This document shows positions 25,488 to 34,419 of a DNA stretch of 64,000 nt, piece by piece. The position numbers and the translations under genes are program-made. Origin of the DNA: Roseburia porci (GTDB lineage: Bacteria; Bacillota; Clostridia; Lachnospirales; Lachnospiraceae); NCBI RefSeq assembly GCF_009695765.1, contig NZ_VUNI01000015.1:1-64000 (forward strand), in the 5' to 3' direction. The notes below the pieces were generated by a model. The model worked only from the letters and a program-made list of their open reading frames with translations, was not told the origin of the DNA and made no database searches. Position 1 is the first letter of the stretch. Each line of letters begins with the position of its first letter.

Positions 25488-25898
25488 ATGATTAAGAAAA
25501 TTGTAAAGGGCAAACAAATTTTTGCAAAAAAGGCGCAGCCGGCCACGGAGGCAGACAAGCAGGTGATAACAGATCTGCTGGATACGCTCAAAGCAAATCG
25601 TGATGCGTGTGTCGGCATGGCTGCAAATATGATCGGAGTCAACAAATCCATTATTGTCGTGTCGGCAGGTCCGTTTCAGTTTGCGATGGTAAACCCGGTG
25701 ATCACGAAGAAATCAGGCGTATATGAGACCGAGGAAAGTTGTCTGTCGCTTATTGGAGTCAGACCGTGCACAAGATATGAAGAGATCGAGGTTGATTATC
25801 TGGATCAGAATTTTAAGCCGCAGCATGGGAAATATTCAGGGTGGACAGCGCAGATCATCCAGCATGAGATTGACCACTGTAATGGAGTTGTGATATAA
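25488..25898 (+). CDS. def: peptide deformylase-like protein (divergent)
   Basis: A 136-residue protein with the three deformylase motifs in altered form: GMAANMIG (43-50) in place of GxGLAAxQ, ESCLSL (83-88) in place of EGCLS, and HEIDH (126-130) as the intact HExxH metal site. It removes the formyl group from nascent proteins if active. The canonical Gln of motif I is replaced by Asn, and the chain is short, ending just after the metal motif. Many Firmicutes carry such a second, shorter deformylase. It is followed at 42 bp by an NSS transporter gene. Confidence 0.85.
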   Translation: MIKKIVKGKQIFAKKAQPATEADKQVITDLLDTLKANRDACVGMAANMIGVNKSIIVVSAGPFQFAMVNPVITKKSGVYETEESCLSLIGVRPCTRYEEIEVDYLDQNFKPQHGKYSGWTAQIIQHEIDHCNGVVI

Positions 25899-25939
25899 AC
25901 GTTTTGCAGTCAATCAGAGAAGTCAGAGGAGCAGAAAAC

Positions 25940-27313
25940 ATGAATCAACATGGCAAAAAGCGGAGTACATTCTCCGGAAAGTTAGGTTTTGTCTTATCCG
26001 CGGCAGGAGCATCGGTAGGACTTGGAAATATTTGGCGTTTTCCATATTTGGCGGCAAAATATGGTGGTGGAATTTTCTTTATTATATATATTGCACTGAC
26101 ATTGACGTTTGGTTACACGATGATCATTGCGGAGACCTCGCTTGGGCGTATGACAAGAAAAAGTCCTGTAGGGGCATATCAGTCGTTTGGTAAATCCAGA
26201 TGGCTGTCATTTGGTGGATGGATCAATGCGATTATCCCGCTTCTTATTGTTCCATATTATTCGGTAATCGGTGGATGGGTAATCAAATATCTGATCGAGT
26301 ATCTGATGGGGCATGCGGAAAGTCTTGCAGAGGACGGATATTTTGGAGAATTTATTTCAGGTGGAGTATCAGCGGAGATTTGTTTTATCATATTTATGCT
26401 GATTACCGTTGCAATTATTTACAGTGGTGTGCGCAATGGTGTGGAACGTGTTTCAAAATTTATGATGCCGATCCTTGTAGTGCTGGCAGTGGTAATCATG
26501 GTGTATTCCGTCACAAGACCGGGGGCGCTTGCCGGCGTGAAGTATTTTTTGATTCCACAGCCTGAGAATTTTTCCTGGATGACAGTTGTAACAGCTATGG
26601 GACAGATGTTTTATTCATTGTCTATTGCAATGGGTATCCTTGTTACATTTGGCTCTTACATGAAAGATGATGTTTCGATTGAAAAATCGACCGTAAATGT
26701 CGAGATTTTTGATACGGCAATTGCTGTTATGGCTGGACTTATGATTATTCCGGCGGTATTTTCTTTTTCTGGCGGCGATGCGGAAACATTACAGGCCGGT
26801 CCTTCTCTTATGTTTATTACGATTCCGAAAGTATTTGCAAGTATGGGATTTGGATCAATCGTTGGAGTGCTGTTCTTTTTCCTTGTATTGTGTGCAGCGC
26901 TCACAAGCTCTATTGCATTGACAGAGAGTGCGGTATCGACTTTTGAAGATGAACTTGGATGGGGAAGAAAGAAATCTGTTGTGATTCTTGCAGGAATCAT
27001 GTTTGTTTTAGGCAGTTTATCATCGCTTGGTTATGGTCCACTGCAAGGCATGAAAATTCTTGGAATGGCCTGTCTTGATTTCTTTGATTTTCTTACAAAT
27101 TCCGTGATGATGCCGATCGCGGCAATTGCGACATGTTTTCTGGTTACAAAAGTAATCGGGATTGATAAAATCAATGAGGAAATGACAAAAGAGAATGGTA
27201 CATTTAAGAGAAAGCGAATCTTTGTATTTATGATCCGCTTTATGTGTCCGATTTTTGCGACAATTATTTTAATTAGTTCCATCGCAAACGCATTTGGATG
27301 GATTTCGATGTAA
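25940..27313 (+). CDS. neurotransmitter:sodium symporter (NSS/SNF) family transporter
   Basis: A 457-residue Na+-coupled amino acid or amine transporter. TM1 carries the diagnostic [16 protein letters not shown] and GGGIFF, with the Na+ and substrate-site residues of LeuT-like proteins; about 11-12 TM segments are seen. The start at 25940 follows AGAGGAGCAGAAAAC; the upstream in-frame start lacks this. Bacterial members import Trp, Tyr, Leu or similar. The substrate cannot be assigned here. The nfo start lies 28 bp after its stop. Confidence 0.93.
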   Translation: MNQHGKKRSTFSGKLGFVLSAAGASVGLGNIWRFPYLAAKYGGGIFFIIYIALTLTFGYTMIIAETSLGRMTRKSPVGAYQSFGKSRWLSFGGWINAIIPLLIVPYYSVIGGWVIKYLIEYLMGHAESLAEDGYFGEFISGGVSAEICFIIFMLITVAIIYSGVRNGVERVSKFMMPILVVLAVVIMVYSVTRPGALAGVKYFLIPQPENFSWMTVVTAMGQMFYSLSIAMGILVTFGSYMKDDVSIEKSTVNVEIFDTAIAVMAGLMIIPAVFSFSGGDAETLQAGPSLMFITIPKVFASMGFGSIVGVLFFFLVLCAALTSSIALTESAVSTFEDELGWGRKKSVVILAGIMFVLGSLSSLGYGPLQGMKILGMACLDFFDFLTNSVMMPIAAIATCFLVTKVIGIDKINEEMTKENGTFKRKRIFVFMIRFMCPIFATIILISSIANAFGWISM

Positions 27314-27341
27314 TTGCAATTTCAATAGTTTGGAGAATAAA

Positions 27342-28208
27342 ATGAGTCAGATTAAGCTTGGAAGCCATGTTGGAATGGCAGGAAAAGAAATGTTTCTTGC
27401 CTCAGCGAAAGAGGCGGCGTCTTATGGAGCCAATGTGTTTATGTTATATACAGGAGCACCTCAGAACACCAGAAGAAAAGAAATCGAAGAACTGAATATT
27501 GACGCAGGCTGGGAATACGCTCATGCACATGGAATCGATGAGATCGTGGTGCATGCACCGTATATCATCAACCTTGCAAATACGGTAAAACCGGAAACAT
27601 TCGAGCTTGCGGTGGAATTTCTTGAAAAGGAGATCATCCGTACTGCGGCAATGCGCAGCAGGATACTTGTTCTTCACCCGGGAAGTCATGTGAACGCAGG
27701 TGTGGAAGCGGGAACAGAGCAGATCATCAAAGGGTTGAATACCGTATTGAACCAGAATGAGGATGAAGTATATATTGCACTTGAGACCATGGCTGGCAAG
27801 GGAAGTGAGATTGGAAGATCTTTTGAGGAGATTAAGGCTATCTATGAGGGCGTGGACAAAAAAGACCGGCTGCGGGTATGCTTTGATACCTGTCATGTCA
27901 ATGACGCCGGCTATGATCTGGTCGGTCATTATGATGAGGTATTTGCGGAATTTGACCGTGTGATCGGACTGGATCAGATCGCAGTATTTCATGTCAACGA
28001 CAGTATGAATCTGCTTGGCGCACACAAAGACCGGCATGCAAATATCGGAAAAGGGACCATCGGATACGATACATTACATAAAGTGGTGCATGATGAGCGA
28101 TTTTTATCTGTGCCGAAAATATTGGAAACGCCATGGCTTTGCGAGGAAGGATCAACCAAAAAGACAATCCCTCCTTATAAAGAAGAAATCGCATGGCTGC
28201 TTGAGTAA
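27342..28208 (+). CDS. nfo: deoxyribonuclease IV (endonuclease IV)
   Basis: A 288-residue TIM-barrel AP endonuclease. Zinc-site segments are recognisable: [46 protein letters not shown] and [11 protein letters not shown], and ILETP near the end. It cleaves DNA 5' to abasic sites and oxidised ends in base-excision repair. The ATG at 27342 follows TTTGGAGAATAAA. It follows the NSS transporter gene closely but is functionally unrelated to it as far as can be seen. Confidence 0.95.
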   Translation: MSQIKLGSHVGMAGKEMFLASAKEAASYGANVFMLYTGAPQNTRRKEIEELNIDAGWEYAHAHGIDEIVVHAPYIINLANTVKPETFELAVEFLEKEIIRTAAMRSRILVLHPGSHVNAGVEAGTEQIIKGLNTVLNQNEDEVYIALETMAGKGSEIGRSFEEIKAIYEGVDKKDRLRVCFDTCHVNDAGYDLVGHYDEVFAEFDRVIGLDQIAVFHVNDSMNLLGAHKDRHANIGKGTIGYDTLHKVVHDERFLSVPKILETPWLCEEGSTKKTIPPYKEEIAWLLE

Positions 28209-28216
28209 TGAGCACA

Positions 28217-28235
28217 AGAGGTCCGGAGGACCTCT
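28217..28235 (+). other. short hairpin after nfo
   Basis: AGAGGTCC and GGACCTCT form a perfect 8-bp stem with a 3-nt loop just after the nfo stop, without a T tract. It may be a weak terminator or an mRNA 3'-end stabiliser. Confidence 0.4.
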
Positions 28236-28322
28236 GCTCTGCGCCTTGAGCGCACTTGCAACCGATGAACCACTTGAATATGCAAGGTTATATCTTGAAT
28301 TTTGATGAATAGTATACTTATT

Positions 28323-28996
28323 TTAAAATTTATTCGAATATCCAATTTGATATAAATATCGAACAGAATCCATGACGATATGCCATGGAATGTCAGCAGC
28401 GTAAGAATAATTTTTTTGATATGTTTTCCATAGTTTCTCCATAACCGGACTTGATTCAACTTCATCAAATATTTCTCTTATATCTTCAGATTCTATTTGC
28501 TTCAATGTTCCACGTTTTCTAGCTGTAGCTACAAGTGCATTCCATAATACTTCCTTTTTGAGTTGGTCGCCATGTAGCTTTTGTAAGATATAAATATCAT
28601 AAAAATCTCTCATTCGTGTATTCGTAACATTTCGGCGAACAACCGTTTCCAATTTTTCAGCCAATACCGTTTCCAGATTATATGCCCATAACTGAATTGT
28701 GCGATCTTCAAGCATAAAATTAAAGTTGTACTTGATTTCTTTTGGTGTAATTACATCCCCTGTAGAAATATCAATCTTTAATGGGCGTGATTACACCATC
28801 AAATTTGGTTTCCATGCTTACACGAACACCAGGATAATCTGCTTCTTCCATGATTTCCGATATCCGTTTGATACGAAACGAGACACCATCGTCTAGTGGA
28901 ATCGATATAATTCCGCATCAAAATTTGTGCATCTGCGGATTTTTTCTTTGACATATTCCGAATCAAATCTTTTAACTGCCTTGCTGTTGTTATCAT
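28323..28996 (-). pseudogene. AbiEii-type nucleotidyltransferase toxin, degraded
   Basis: Reading leftwards from the ATG at 28996, ITTARQLKDLIRNMSKKKSADAQILM is a typical AbiEii N-terminus. The next homologous part then jumps to about RISEIMEEADYPGVRVSMETKFDGVITP in another frame, so the segment that should contain the nucleotidyltransferase GS...D active site (roughly 60 residues) is deleted. A further frameshift near 28765-28780 separates the C-terminal part (YNFNFMLEDRTIQLWAYNLE to the end at 28323). The toxin of this type IV system is therefore inactive, while the cognate antitoxin upstream remains intact. Confidence 0.82.
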
Positions 28997-29590
28997 TTAA
29001 AGCAACACCTCCAGGTATGGTCTTAATATCTTTTCAACGTGAAACATGGATGCATATTTCATAAGCATCCGCAAGTTTTTATCCTGATGTCTGGCATATT
29101 GCTTTAATGCATCCTGAAAGACCTGTATTTCTATATTTTTTCGACTGCGAAGCAGATCACAAATTGTCCGCTCCATATTATAAACCGGAACAGAATGCCC
29201 AAATGATGTCTGCATAGTTGTAATTCCTGTTTCATGTAATTCTTTTTTCACGGTATACACTTGAAAACCATCTTCCTGCAAACGACTTGGATTATATCCA
29301 GTTCTTACTGTTATAGTGTATTTCAAAGGCTCTCTGTCCGTTAAATCGTGAAAAAACAATGCGGTTTCGTGAGAAAATACAGCCTGGCTACAACGCAAAT
29401 GTAAAATGTACATAGCATCTGTCCACGTATCCGGTGATACATACACGCCATGAGCAGCTTGTTCTAATTCACGTTCCTTCACATATGCATAAAACATAGA
29501 TTTACTAATTCCATTATTTATAACTTGAAAAGTCTGGATCGTTCCCCCACATTTATGCAACAACAAATCTAATTTTTCAAATTGAGTCAT
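28997..29590 (-). CDS. AbiEi-type antitoxin / transcriptional repressor
   Basis: A 197-residue protein with an N-terminal winged helix (about 1-60; FQVINNGISKSMFYAYVKER) and the C-terminal AbiEi_4-like domain (YGVYVSP-type turn, FSHETALFFHDLTDR, NMERTICDLLR). AbiEi is both the antitoxin and the autorepressor of AbiE phage-abortive systems. The start follows AGGAGATACTAT. The neighbouring toxin is broken, so this is an orphan antitoxin. A perfect 15-bp inverted repeat just upstream is the probable autoregulatory operator. Confidence 0.88.
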   Translation of the reverse strand: MTQFEKLDLLLHKCGGTIQTFQVINNGISKSMFYAYVKERELEQAAHGVYVSPDTWTDAMYILHLRCSQAVFSHETALFFHDLTDREPLKYTITVRTGYNPSRLQEDGFQVYTVKKELHETGITTMQTSFGHSVPVYNMERTICDLLRSRKNIEIQVFQDALKQYARHQDKNLRMLMKYASMFHVEKILRPYLEVLL

Positions 29591-29600
29591 ATAGTATCTC

Positions 29601-29638
29601 CTTTCATGCTAATATGATAATGCATATTAGCATGAAAG
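29601..29638 (-). promoter_or_regulatory. probable AbiEi operator (15-bp perfect inverted repeat)
   Basis: CTTTCATGCTAATAT (29601-29615) and ATATTAGCATGAAAG (29624-29638) are perfect inverse complements with an 8-nt spacer, located 10 bp upstream of the antitoxin start. AbiEi proteins are known to bind such repeats cooperatively for autorepression. Confidence 0.72.
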
Positions 29639-29710
29639 TAAATATGAGTAGAACAAATGAAAAAATGATATTGCCATGCATATAAGTGTTACCACTTTTT
29701 GAAAGTTTTC

Positions 29711-29761
29711 TTGTAATAAAAAATATATTTGATATAATGAACTTAAATTAGTTGCAACTAA
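29711..29761 (+). promoter_or_regulatory. ABC exporter promoter with MarR-type palindrome
   Basis: TTGTAA (29711-29716), 16-bp spacer and TATAAT (29733-29738) form a promoter; TTAGTTGCAACTAA (29748-29761), a perfect 14-bp palindrome, covers the expected start site. This palindrome has the look of a MarR/SlyA-type operator. No MarR gene is present in the window. Confidence 0.65.
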
Positions 29762-29804
29762 CCCGAAGAAAAGTTATGAAAATCAGGATAGAAAGGAAAC
29801 TTTT

Positions 29805-30521
29805 ATGTCAGAAGAAGAAAGAAAATTTTTAGAGATCGTAGATCTGAAAAAGGGATTTGGGAGCGGAGAGACCAGGCAGGAAGTGCTGCGAGGAATGAAT
29901 TTTTCGGTTGCAAAGGGAGAATTCTGCGTACTTCTTGGACCTTCCGGCTCAGGAAAATCCACGCTGCTTAATATCATCGGAGGAATCGATCAGGCAGATT
30001 CCGGCTATATTTCGATCGGCGGCGATAAACTGGAAGATATGGGAGAAAAGAAGCTTACGCAGTACCGCAGGAAACACCTTGGTTATGTGTTCCAGATGTA
30101 CAATCTGATCGGGAACCTGAATGTGAAGGAAAATATCGAGGTTGGCGCATATCTGTCCGATTCACCGCTTGATATTGATGATCTTCTCCACACACTGGGG
30201 CTTTTTGAGCACAGATATAAACTTCCGAACCAGCTTTCCGGTGGACAGCAGCAGAGAGTATCCATCGGACGTGCAATCGTAAAGAATCCGGATATTCTGC
30301 TCTGTGACGAACCGACCGGAGCTTTGGATTACAATACTTCCAAGGAGATCCTAAAGTTGATCGAGGATGTCAACCAAAAATATGGCAATACGGTTATTAT
30401 GGTTACACATAATGAAGCAATCCGTCATATGGCAGACCACGTGATCAAGCTGCGTGACGGGGCAGTACGGCATAACGATGTGAATACCGATAAGGTTTCC
30501 GCAGCAGATTTAGAGTGGTAA
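29805..30521 (+). CDS. ABC transporter ATP-binding protein (MacB/LolD type)
   Basis: A 238-residue ABC ATPase: Walker A GPSGSGKST (45-53), Q-loop YVFQMYNLIGNLNVKEN, signature LSGGQQQR, Walker B LLCDEPTGALD and the H-loop MVTHN. Sequence style (FEHRYKLPNQLSGGQQQR; TNLI-like) fits the lipoprotein/antimicrobial-peptide exporter group that pairs with FtsX-fold permeases, and such a permease gene follows after 12 bp. Start after GAAAGGAAAC. Probably regulated by a MarR-type repressor through the upstream palindrome. Confidence 0.93.
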   Translation: MSEEERKFLEIVDLKKGFGSGETRQEVLRGMNFSVAKGEFCVLLGPSGSGKSTLLNIIGGIDQADSGYISIGGDKLEDMGEKKLTQYRRKHLGYVFQMYNLIGNLNVKENIEVGAYLSDSPLDIDDLLHTLGLFEHRYKLPNQLSGGQQQRVSIGRAIVKNPDILLCDEPTGALDYNTSKEILKLIEDVNQKYGNTVIMVTHNEAIRHMADHVIKLRDGAVRHNDVNTDKVSAADLEW

Positions 30522-30533
30522 GGGGTGTGAAAA

Positions 30534-32225
30534 ATGAAGAAAAAAATAAAAAATCCACTCATAAAACGAATTCCGAAGGAGCTGTCGGATGATTTCCGGA
30601 AATGTCTGACGGCACAGACTCTGATGCGCCAGAATGAGTTAAAGGATTACGTGCCACGATATGCAAATCCGGCGATTAATTTTGCAACAGACGATATGGG
30701 TTCCGATGTGGCAATGGGCGGAGTGCTTCTGGACATTCTGATTGTAATCATAGCATTTATTTTTGCCGTTACGATCAGCAATACGATTGTAAAAGAAGCT
30801 TCTACAATCGGAACACTCAGAGCCTCAGGATATACAAAGGGCGAGCTGATCCGTCATTATCTTTCCATGCCGGTGATCGTTACACTGTTTGCAGCATGCG
30901 TTGGAAATATCCTCGGGTATTCCGTATTTAAAAATGTAGTGGTATCAATGTATTATAACAGTTACAGTCTGCCAACCTATGAAACAATCTGGAATCCGGA
31001 CGCATTTGTGAAAACGACACTGATCCCGGTCGTTCTGATGTTCGTCGTGAACCTGGTCGTAATCATCCGCATGATGCAGCACACACCGCTTCAGTTTTTA
31101 CGACATGATCTGAAAAAGACAAAGCGTAAAAAGGCAATGCGCCTGCCAAAATGGAAGTTTTTCAGCAGATTCCGTCTGCGTGTCATGCTTCAGAATATAC
31201 CGAATTATCTGATCCTTTTTGTAGGAGTGCTCTTTATTATGATCATGCTGGCAATGGCAGTTGGAATGCCAGATACCTTAAAATACTATCAGGATCATGC
31301 GGATGATCTGATGTTTGCAAAATACCAGTATGTACTGAAATCTTATCAGGATATGTCTGGTAATGCGATCACAACCGATAATCCGGACGCGGAAAAATTC
31401 GCGATGAAATCGCTGGTGCGCAAAGGAGAAGCACTTGATGAAGAGATTTCTGCATATGGAATTGAAGATGATAGTAATTATGTGAAGATTGCAGATCTGG
31501 ATGCGCTCGAAGACACGGAGGTCTATATCTCAGAATCTTATGCAGAAAAATATGAACTTCATAAGGGCGATACGATCATTCTGGATGAAAAATACGAGGA
31601 TAAACAGTATGATTTCCGGGTAAAAGGAATTTACGATAAGTGTCAGAGCATTGCCATATTTATGCCGATTGACAATTACCGGGATACATTCGATCTGAAG
31701 AAGGAAGTTTTCAGCGGTTATCTGTCAGACAGCAGGATTACAGATATTGATCATGACTGCATCGCAACTGTGATCACGAAGGAAGATATTACCAAAATGT
31801 GTGATCAGCTGAATCATTCCATGGGATCGTACATGACTTATTTCCAGGTTCTGTGCATCCTTTTGTCGGTTGTGCTGATCTATCTGCTGACCAAGCTGAT
31901 CATAGAGAAAAATGAAAATGCGATTTCCATGACGAAAATACTTGGTTATGAAAACAGGGAGATTGCAAGCCTGTATCTGCTTTCCACAACCATTGTACTG
32001 GTGATCGTAGATGCGCTCAGCGTGATACTTGGTGCGACTGTTATGAATATTGCATGGAAACAGATCATGTATGAATACAGCGGCTGGTTTTCGTTTTTCA
32101 TCAAACCACTTGGGTATGTGAAAATGTTTGGTTTTGTTCTGATCGGATACCTGATCGTTATGGTACTGGATTTCATAAGAATCCGGAAGATACCAATGGA
32201 TCAGGCACTGAAAAATGTAGAATAA
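30534..32225 (+). CDS. FtsX-like ABC transporter permease, apparently internally deleted
   Basis: A 563-residue permease with two FtsX domains: about TM 68-90, 115-135 and 160-182 in the first half, then a TM near 225, an extracytoplasmic domain of about 180 residues and three TMs from residue 420 to the end. The N-terminus (MKKKIKNPLIKRIPKELSDD) is the cytoplasmic leader that normally precedes TM1 and a large extracytoplasmic domain; here it runs directly into TLMRQNELKDYVPRYANPAI, which belongs just before the next TM. I infer an in-frame loss of about 200-250 residues, including TM1. Start after AGGGGTGTGAAAA. Function may be impaired. Confidence 0.82.
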   Translation: MKKKIKNPLIKRIPKELSDDFRKCLTAQTLMRQNELKDYVPRYANPAINFATDDMGSDVAMGGVLLDILIVIIAFIFAVTISNTIVKEASTIGTLRASGYTKGELIRHYLSMPVIVTLFAACVGNILGYSVFKNVVVSMYYNSYSLPTYETIWNPDAFVKTTLIPVVLMFVVNLVVIIRMMQHTPLQFLRHDLKKTKRKKAMRLPKWKFFSRFRLRVMLQNIPNYLILFVGVLFIMIMLAMAVGMPDTLKYYQDHADDLMFAKYQYVLKSYQDMSGNAITTDNPDAEKFAMKSLVRKGEALDEEISAYGIEDDSNYVKIADLDALEDTEVYISESYAEKYELHKGDTIILDEKYEDKQYDFRVKGIYDKCQSIAIFMPIDNYRDTFDLKKEVFSGYLSDSRITDIDHDCIATVITKEDITKMCDQLNHSMGSYMTYFQVLCILLSVVLIYLLTKLIIEKNENAISMTKILGYENREIASLYLLSTTIVLVIVDALSVILGATVMNIAWKQIMYEYSGWFSFFIKPLGYVKMFGFVLIGYLIVMVLDFIRIRKIPMDQALKNVE

Positions 32226-32287
32226 AAGTTGTTATTGTAAATCAAAGATGAATATGCTAGTATGGTTAAAGTTTCATAAGAAAGATA

Positions 32288-32502
32288 ATTGGTGCCGGTC
32301 ATTGTTTGCATAGATACAGGCAAAATGCTTCATTATGCTGCTTTGGACCGGTTAAAAGGGAAACAGGTGCAAGTCCTGTACGATCTCGTCACTGTGATTA
32401 GGGAGTGTGGATTCGATTACGTCACTGATGCATGGCATTGGGAAGGCAGAATTCATATGAGGATCTATCAGCCAGGAAACCTGCCAGTTGTCTGGTACAG
32501 GG
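32288..32502 (+). promoter_or_regulatory. cobalamin (B12) riboswitch aptamer
   Basis: The conserved core of the adenosylcobalamin-class riboswitch is readable: AAAAGGGAAACAGGTGCAAG, TCCTGTACGATC, CGTCACTGTGA, GTCACTG, CATTGGGAAGGC and the B12 box GCCAGGAAACCTGCC (32471-32485). It lies about 240 nt upstream of the cobaltochelatase-domain lipoprotein and should repress the operon when cobalamin is bound. Confidence 0.95.
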
Positions 32503-32567
32503 AAAACGGCAGCTCCGTAATTCCCAGATCACGAGTAATTGGTCGTACTGTTATATGCATCTCTGTC

Positions 32568-32637
32568 AGTAGGCAGGTTTCCTTTGCATGGACTTTATTA
32601 CTCCACTTAAATAGTTTAAGCGGAGTTTCTATTTTTA
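32568..32637 (+). terminator. riboswitch expression platform and terminator
   Basis: GGCAGGTTTCCT (32572-32583) is the exact complement of AGGAAACCTGCC in the B12 box (32474-32485). It is followed by a terminator stem ACTCCACTTAAA / TTTAAGCGGAGT (32600-32626) and a T-rich tail. Pairing of the first element with the B12 box would compete with ligand binding, coupling cobalamin to termination. Confidence 0.78.
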
Positions 32638-32746
32638 TGCATTTTATGCAGGAATCCATTTTCGTGAACCTATGAACTGACTAGGCAGTTGCGAAACTCT
32701 CATATGTAAATGCCTAACGAAACACAGTTGAGAAAAGGAGAAAAAT

Positions 32747-34366
32747 ATGAAAAAGAGAACACTGGCGTTACTTGCAGCGTGCACCCTTACCATTGGTATG
32801 CTTGGCGGATGCGGAAGTGACAAAACAAAAGACACAACAGAATCTGTACAGAACACACAGAGCACACAGGATGACGATCAGGCAGCTGCAGATAAAGTCG
32901 CAGATCTGATCGATGCAATTTATGTACAGACAAGAAATGACAAAACAGATGAGCAGTGTGCAGAAGCAAAGGCAGCATGGGATAAACTTACAGATGCACA
33001 GAAAGAGCTGGTTTCCGGAGAGAACGCAGATCCTGATTATTTTGGAAGAGATACAGGAGATGCATCCAAAGATGATCCTTTAAATGAGGACAATATCGGA
33101 GAAAATGAACTTCTTGTTGTAAGTTTCGGAACTTCCTTTAACGACAGCCGTGTTGCTGATATCGGAGGAATCGAAAAAGCACTTGCAAAAGCTTACCCAG
33201 ACTGGTCTGTAAGACGTGCTTTCACAGCACAGATCATTATCAACCATGTTCAGGCAAGAGATGATGAGAAGATCGACAACGTTGACCAGGCTTTGGAAAG
33301 AGCTGTAGCAAACGGTGTAAAAAACCTTGTTGTTCAGCCTACACATCTGATGCATGGTGCAGAGTATGATGAACTTGTAGAAACACTTGATAATTATAAA
33401 GATAAATTTGAAACAGTTACCGTTGCAGAGCCATTACTCGGTGAAGTTGGGTCTGATGCAACAGTTGTAAACGAGGACAAAGCAAAGGTTGCAGAAGCAA
33501 TCACAGCAGAAGCTGTTAAGACAGCAGGATTTGATTCTTTAGACGCTGCAAAAGACGACAACACAGCATTTGTATTTATGGGACATGGTACTTCCCATAC
33601 AGCAAAAGTAAGCTACAGCCAGATGGCAACACAGATGAAAGATCTTGGATATGACAATGTATTCATCGGAACTGTAGAAGGTGAGCCGGAAGAAACTGCA
33701 TGTGAGAATGTCATTGAAGCAGTGAAAGAAGCAGGCTACAAACATGTTGTATTAAGACCACTTATGGTAGTTGCCGGTGATCATGCAAACAACGATATGG
33801 CCGGTGATGATGACGATTCATGGAAGAGCCAGTTCGAAGCAAGCGGATACTTCGACAAAATTGATACACAGATCTCAGGTCTTGGCGAGATCGATGCAAT
33901 CCAGCAGATCTATGTTGATCATACCAAAAACGCAATTGAGTCACTTGGAAACATTGTAACATCTTCAGAGAGCACAACAGGTGCTCTCGAAGATGGCATT
34001 TATACCGCAAAATTTAATACAGACAGCAGCATGTTTCATGTAAACGAGGCAAAGAACGGATGTGGAGAGCTTACGGTAAAAGATGGTAAAATGTCCATTC
34101 ATATCAGCCTTGTATCCCAGAAAATCGTTAATCTTTATGTTGGAACAGCAGCAGATGCAGCAAAAGACGGAGCTGAACTGTTACAGCCAACAACAGACAC
34201 GGTTACATATGATGATGGAACAACAGAAGAAGTTTATGGATTCGATGTTCCTGTAGAAGCTTTAGATAAAGAATTTGACCTTGCAATCCTTGGAACAAAG
34301 GGTGAGTGGTACGATCACAAGGTAAGTGTTTCTGATCCTCAGCCAGCATTGACAGATGCCAACTAA
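32747..34366 (+). CDS. surface lipoprotein with CbiK cobaltochelatase domain
   Basis: A 539-residue lipoprotein: signal peptide and lipobox MLGGC (Cys22); a helical surface module (about 50-95, ALTDEQKALV-like); a CbiK/anaerobic cobaltochelatase domain (about 121-400) with LLVVSFGTSF, QPTHLMHG (His200), FMGHGTSH (His280) and VVAGDHANND (His346); and a C-terminal beta domain (about 413-535) with a NEAT-like flavour (GKMSIHISLVSQKIVNLYVG). CbiK inserts Co2+ into sirohydrochlorin in the cytoplasm; a surface copy more likely binds or metallates tetrapyrroles during uptake. First gene of the riboswitch-controlled operon. Start after AAAAGGAG. Confidence 0.9.
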   Translation: MKKRTLALLAACTLTIGMLGGCGSDKTKDTTESVQNTQSTQDDDQAAADKVADLIDAIYVQTRNDKTDEQCAEAKAAWDKLTDAQKELVSGENADPDYFGRDTGDASKDDPLNEDNIGENELLVVSFGTSFNDSRVADIGGIEKALAKAYPDWSVRRAFTAQIIINHVQARDDEKIDNVDQALERAVANGVKNLVVQPTHLMHGAEYDELVETLDNYKDKFETVTVAEPLLGEVGSDATVVNEDKAKVAEAITAEAVKTAGFDSLDAAKDDNTAFVFMGHGTSHTAKVSYSQMATQMKDLGYDNVFIGTVEGEPEETACENVIEAVKEAGYKHVVLRPLMVVAGDHANNDMAGDDDDSWKSQFEASGYFDKIDTQISGLGEIDAIQQIYVDHTKNAIESLGNIVTSSESTTGALEDGIYTAKFNTDSSMFHVNEAKNGCGELTVKDGKMSIHISLVSQKIVNLYVGTAADAAKDGAELLQPTTDTVTYDDGTTEEVYGFDVPVEALDKEFDLAILGTKGEWYDHKVSVSDPQPALTDAN

Positions 34367-34419
34367 AGAAGCAGATGTTTTTTCCAGAGGAAATAAAAGG
34401 AGACCGGAGAGGAATCTGT

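Noticed and set aside
32289-32675. Open frame of 128 codons over the B12 riboswitch
   Set aside because: It coincides with the aptamer and its terminator, has no ribosome binding site, and its translation has no protein-like pattern.
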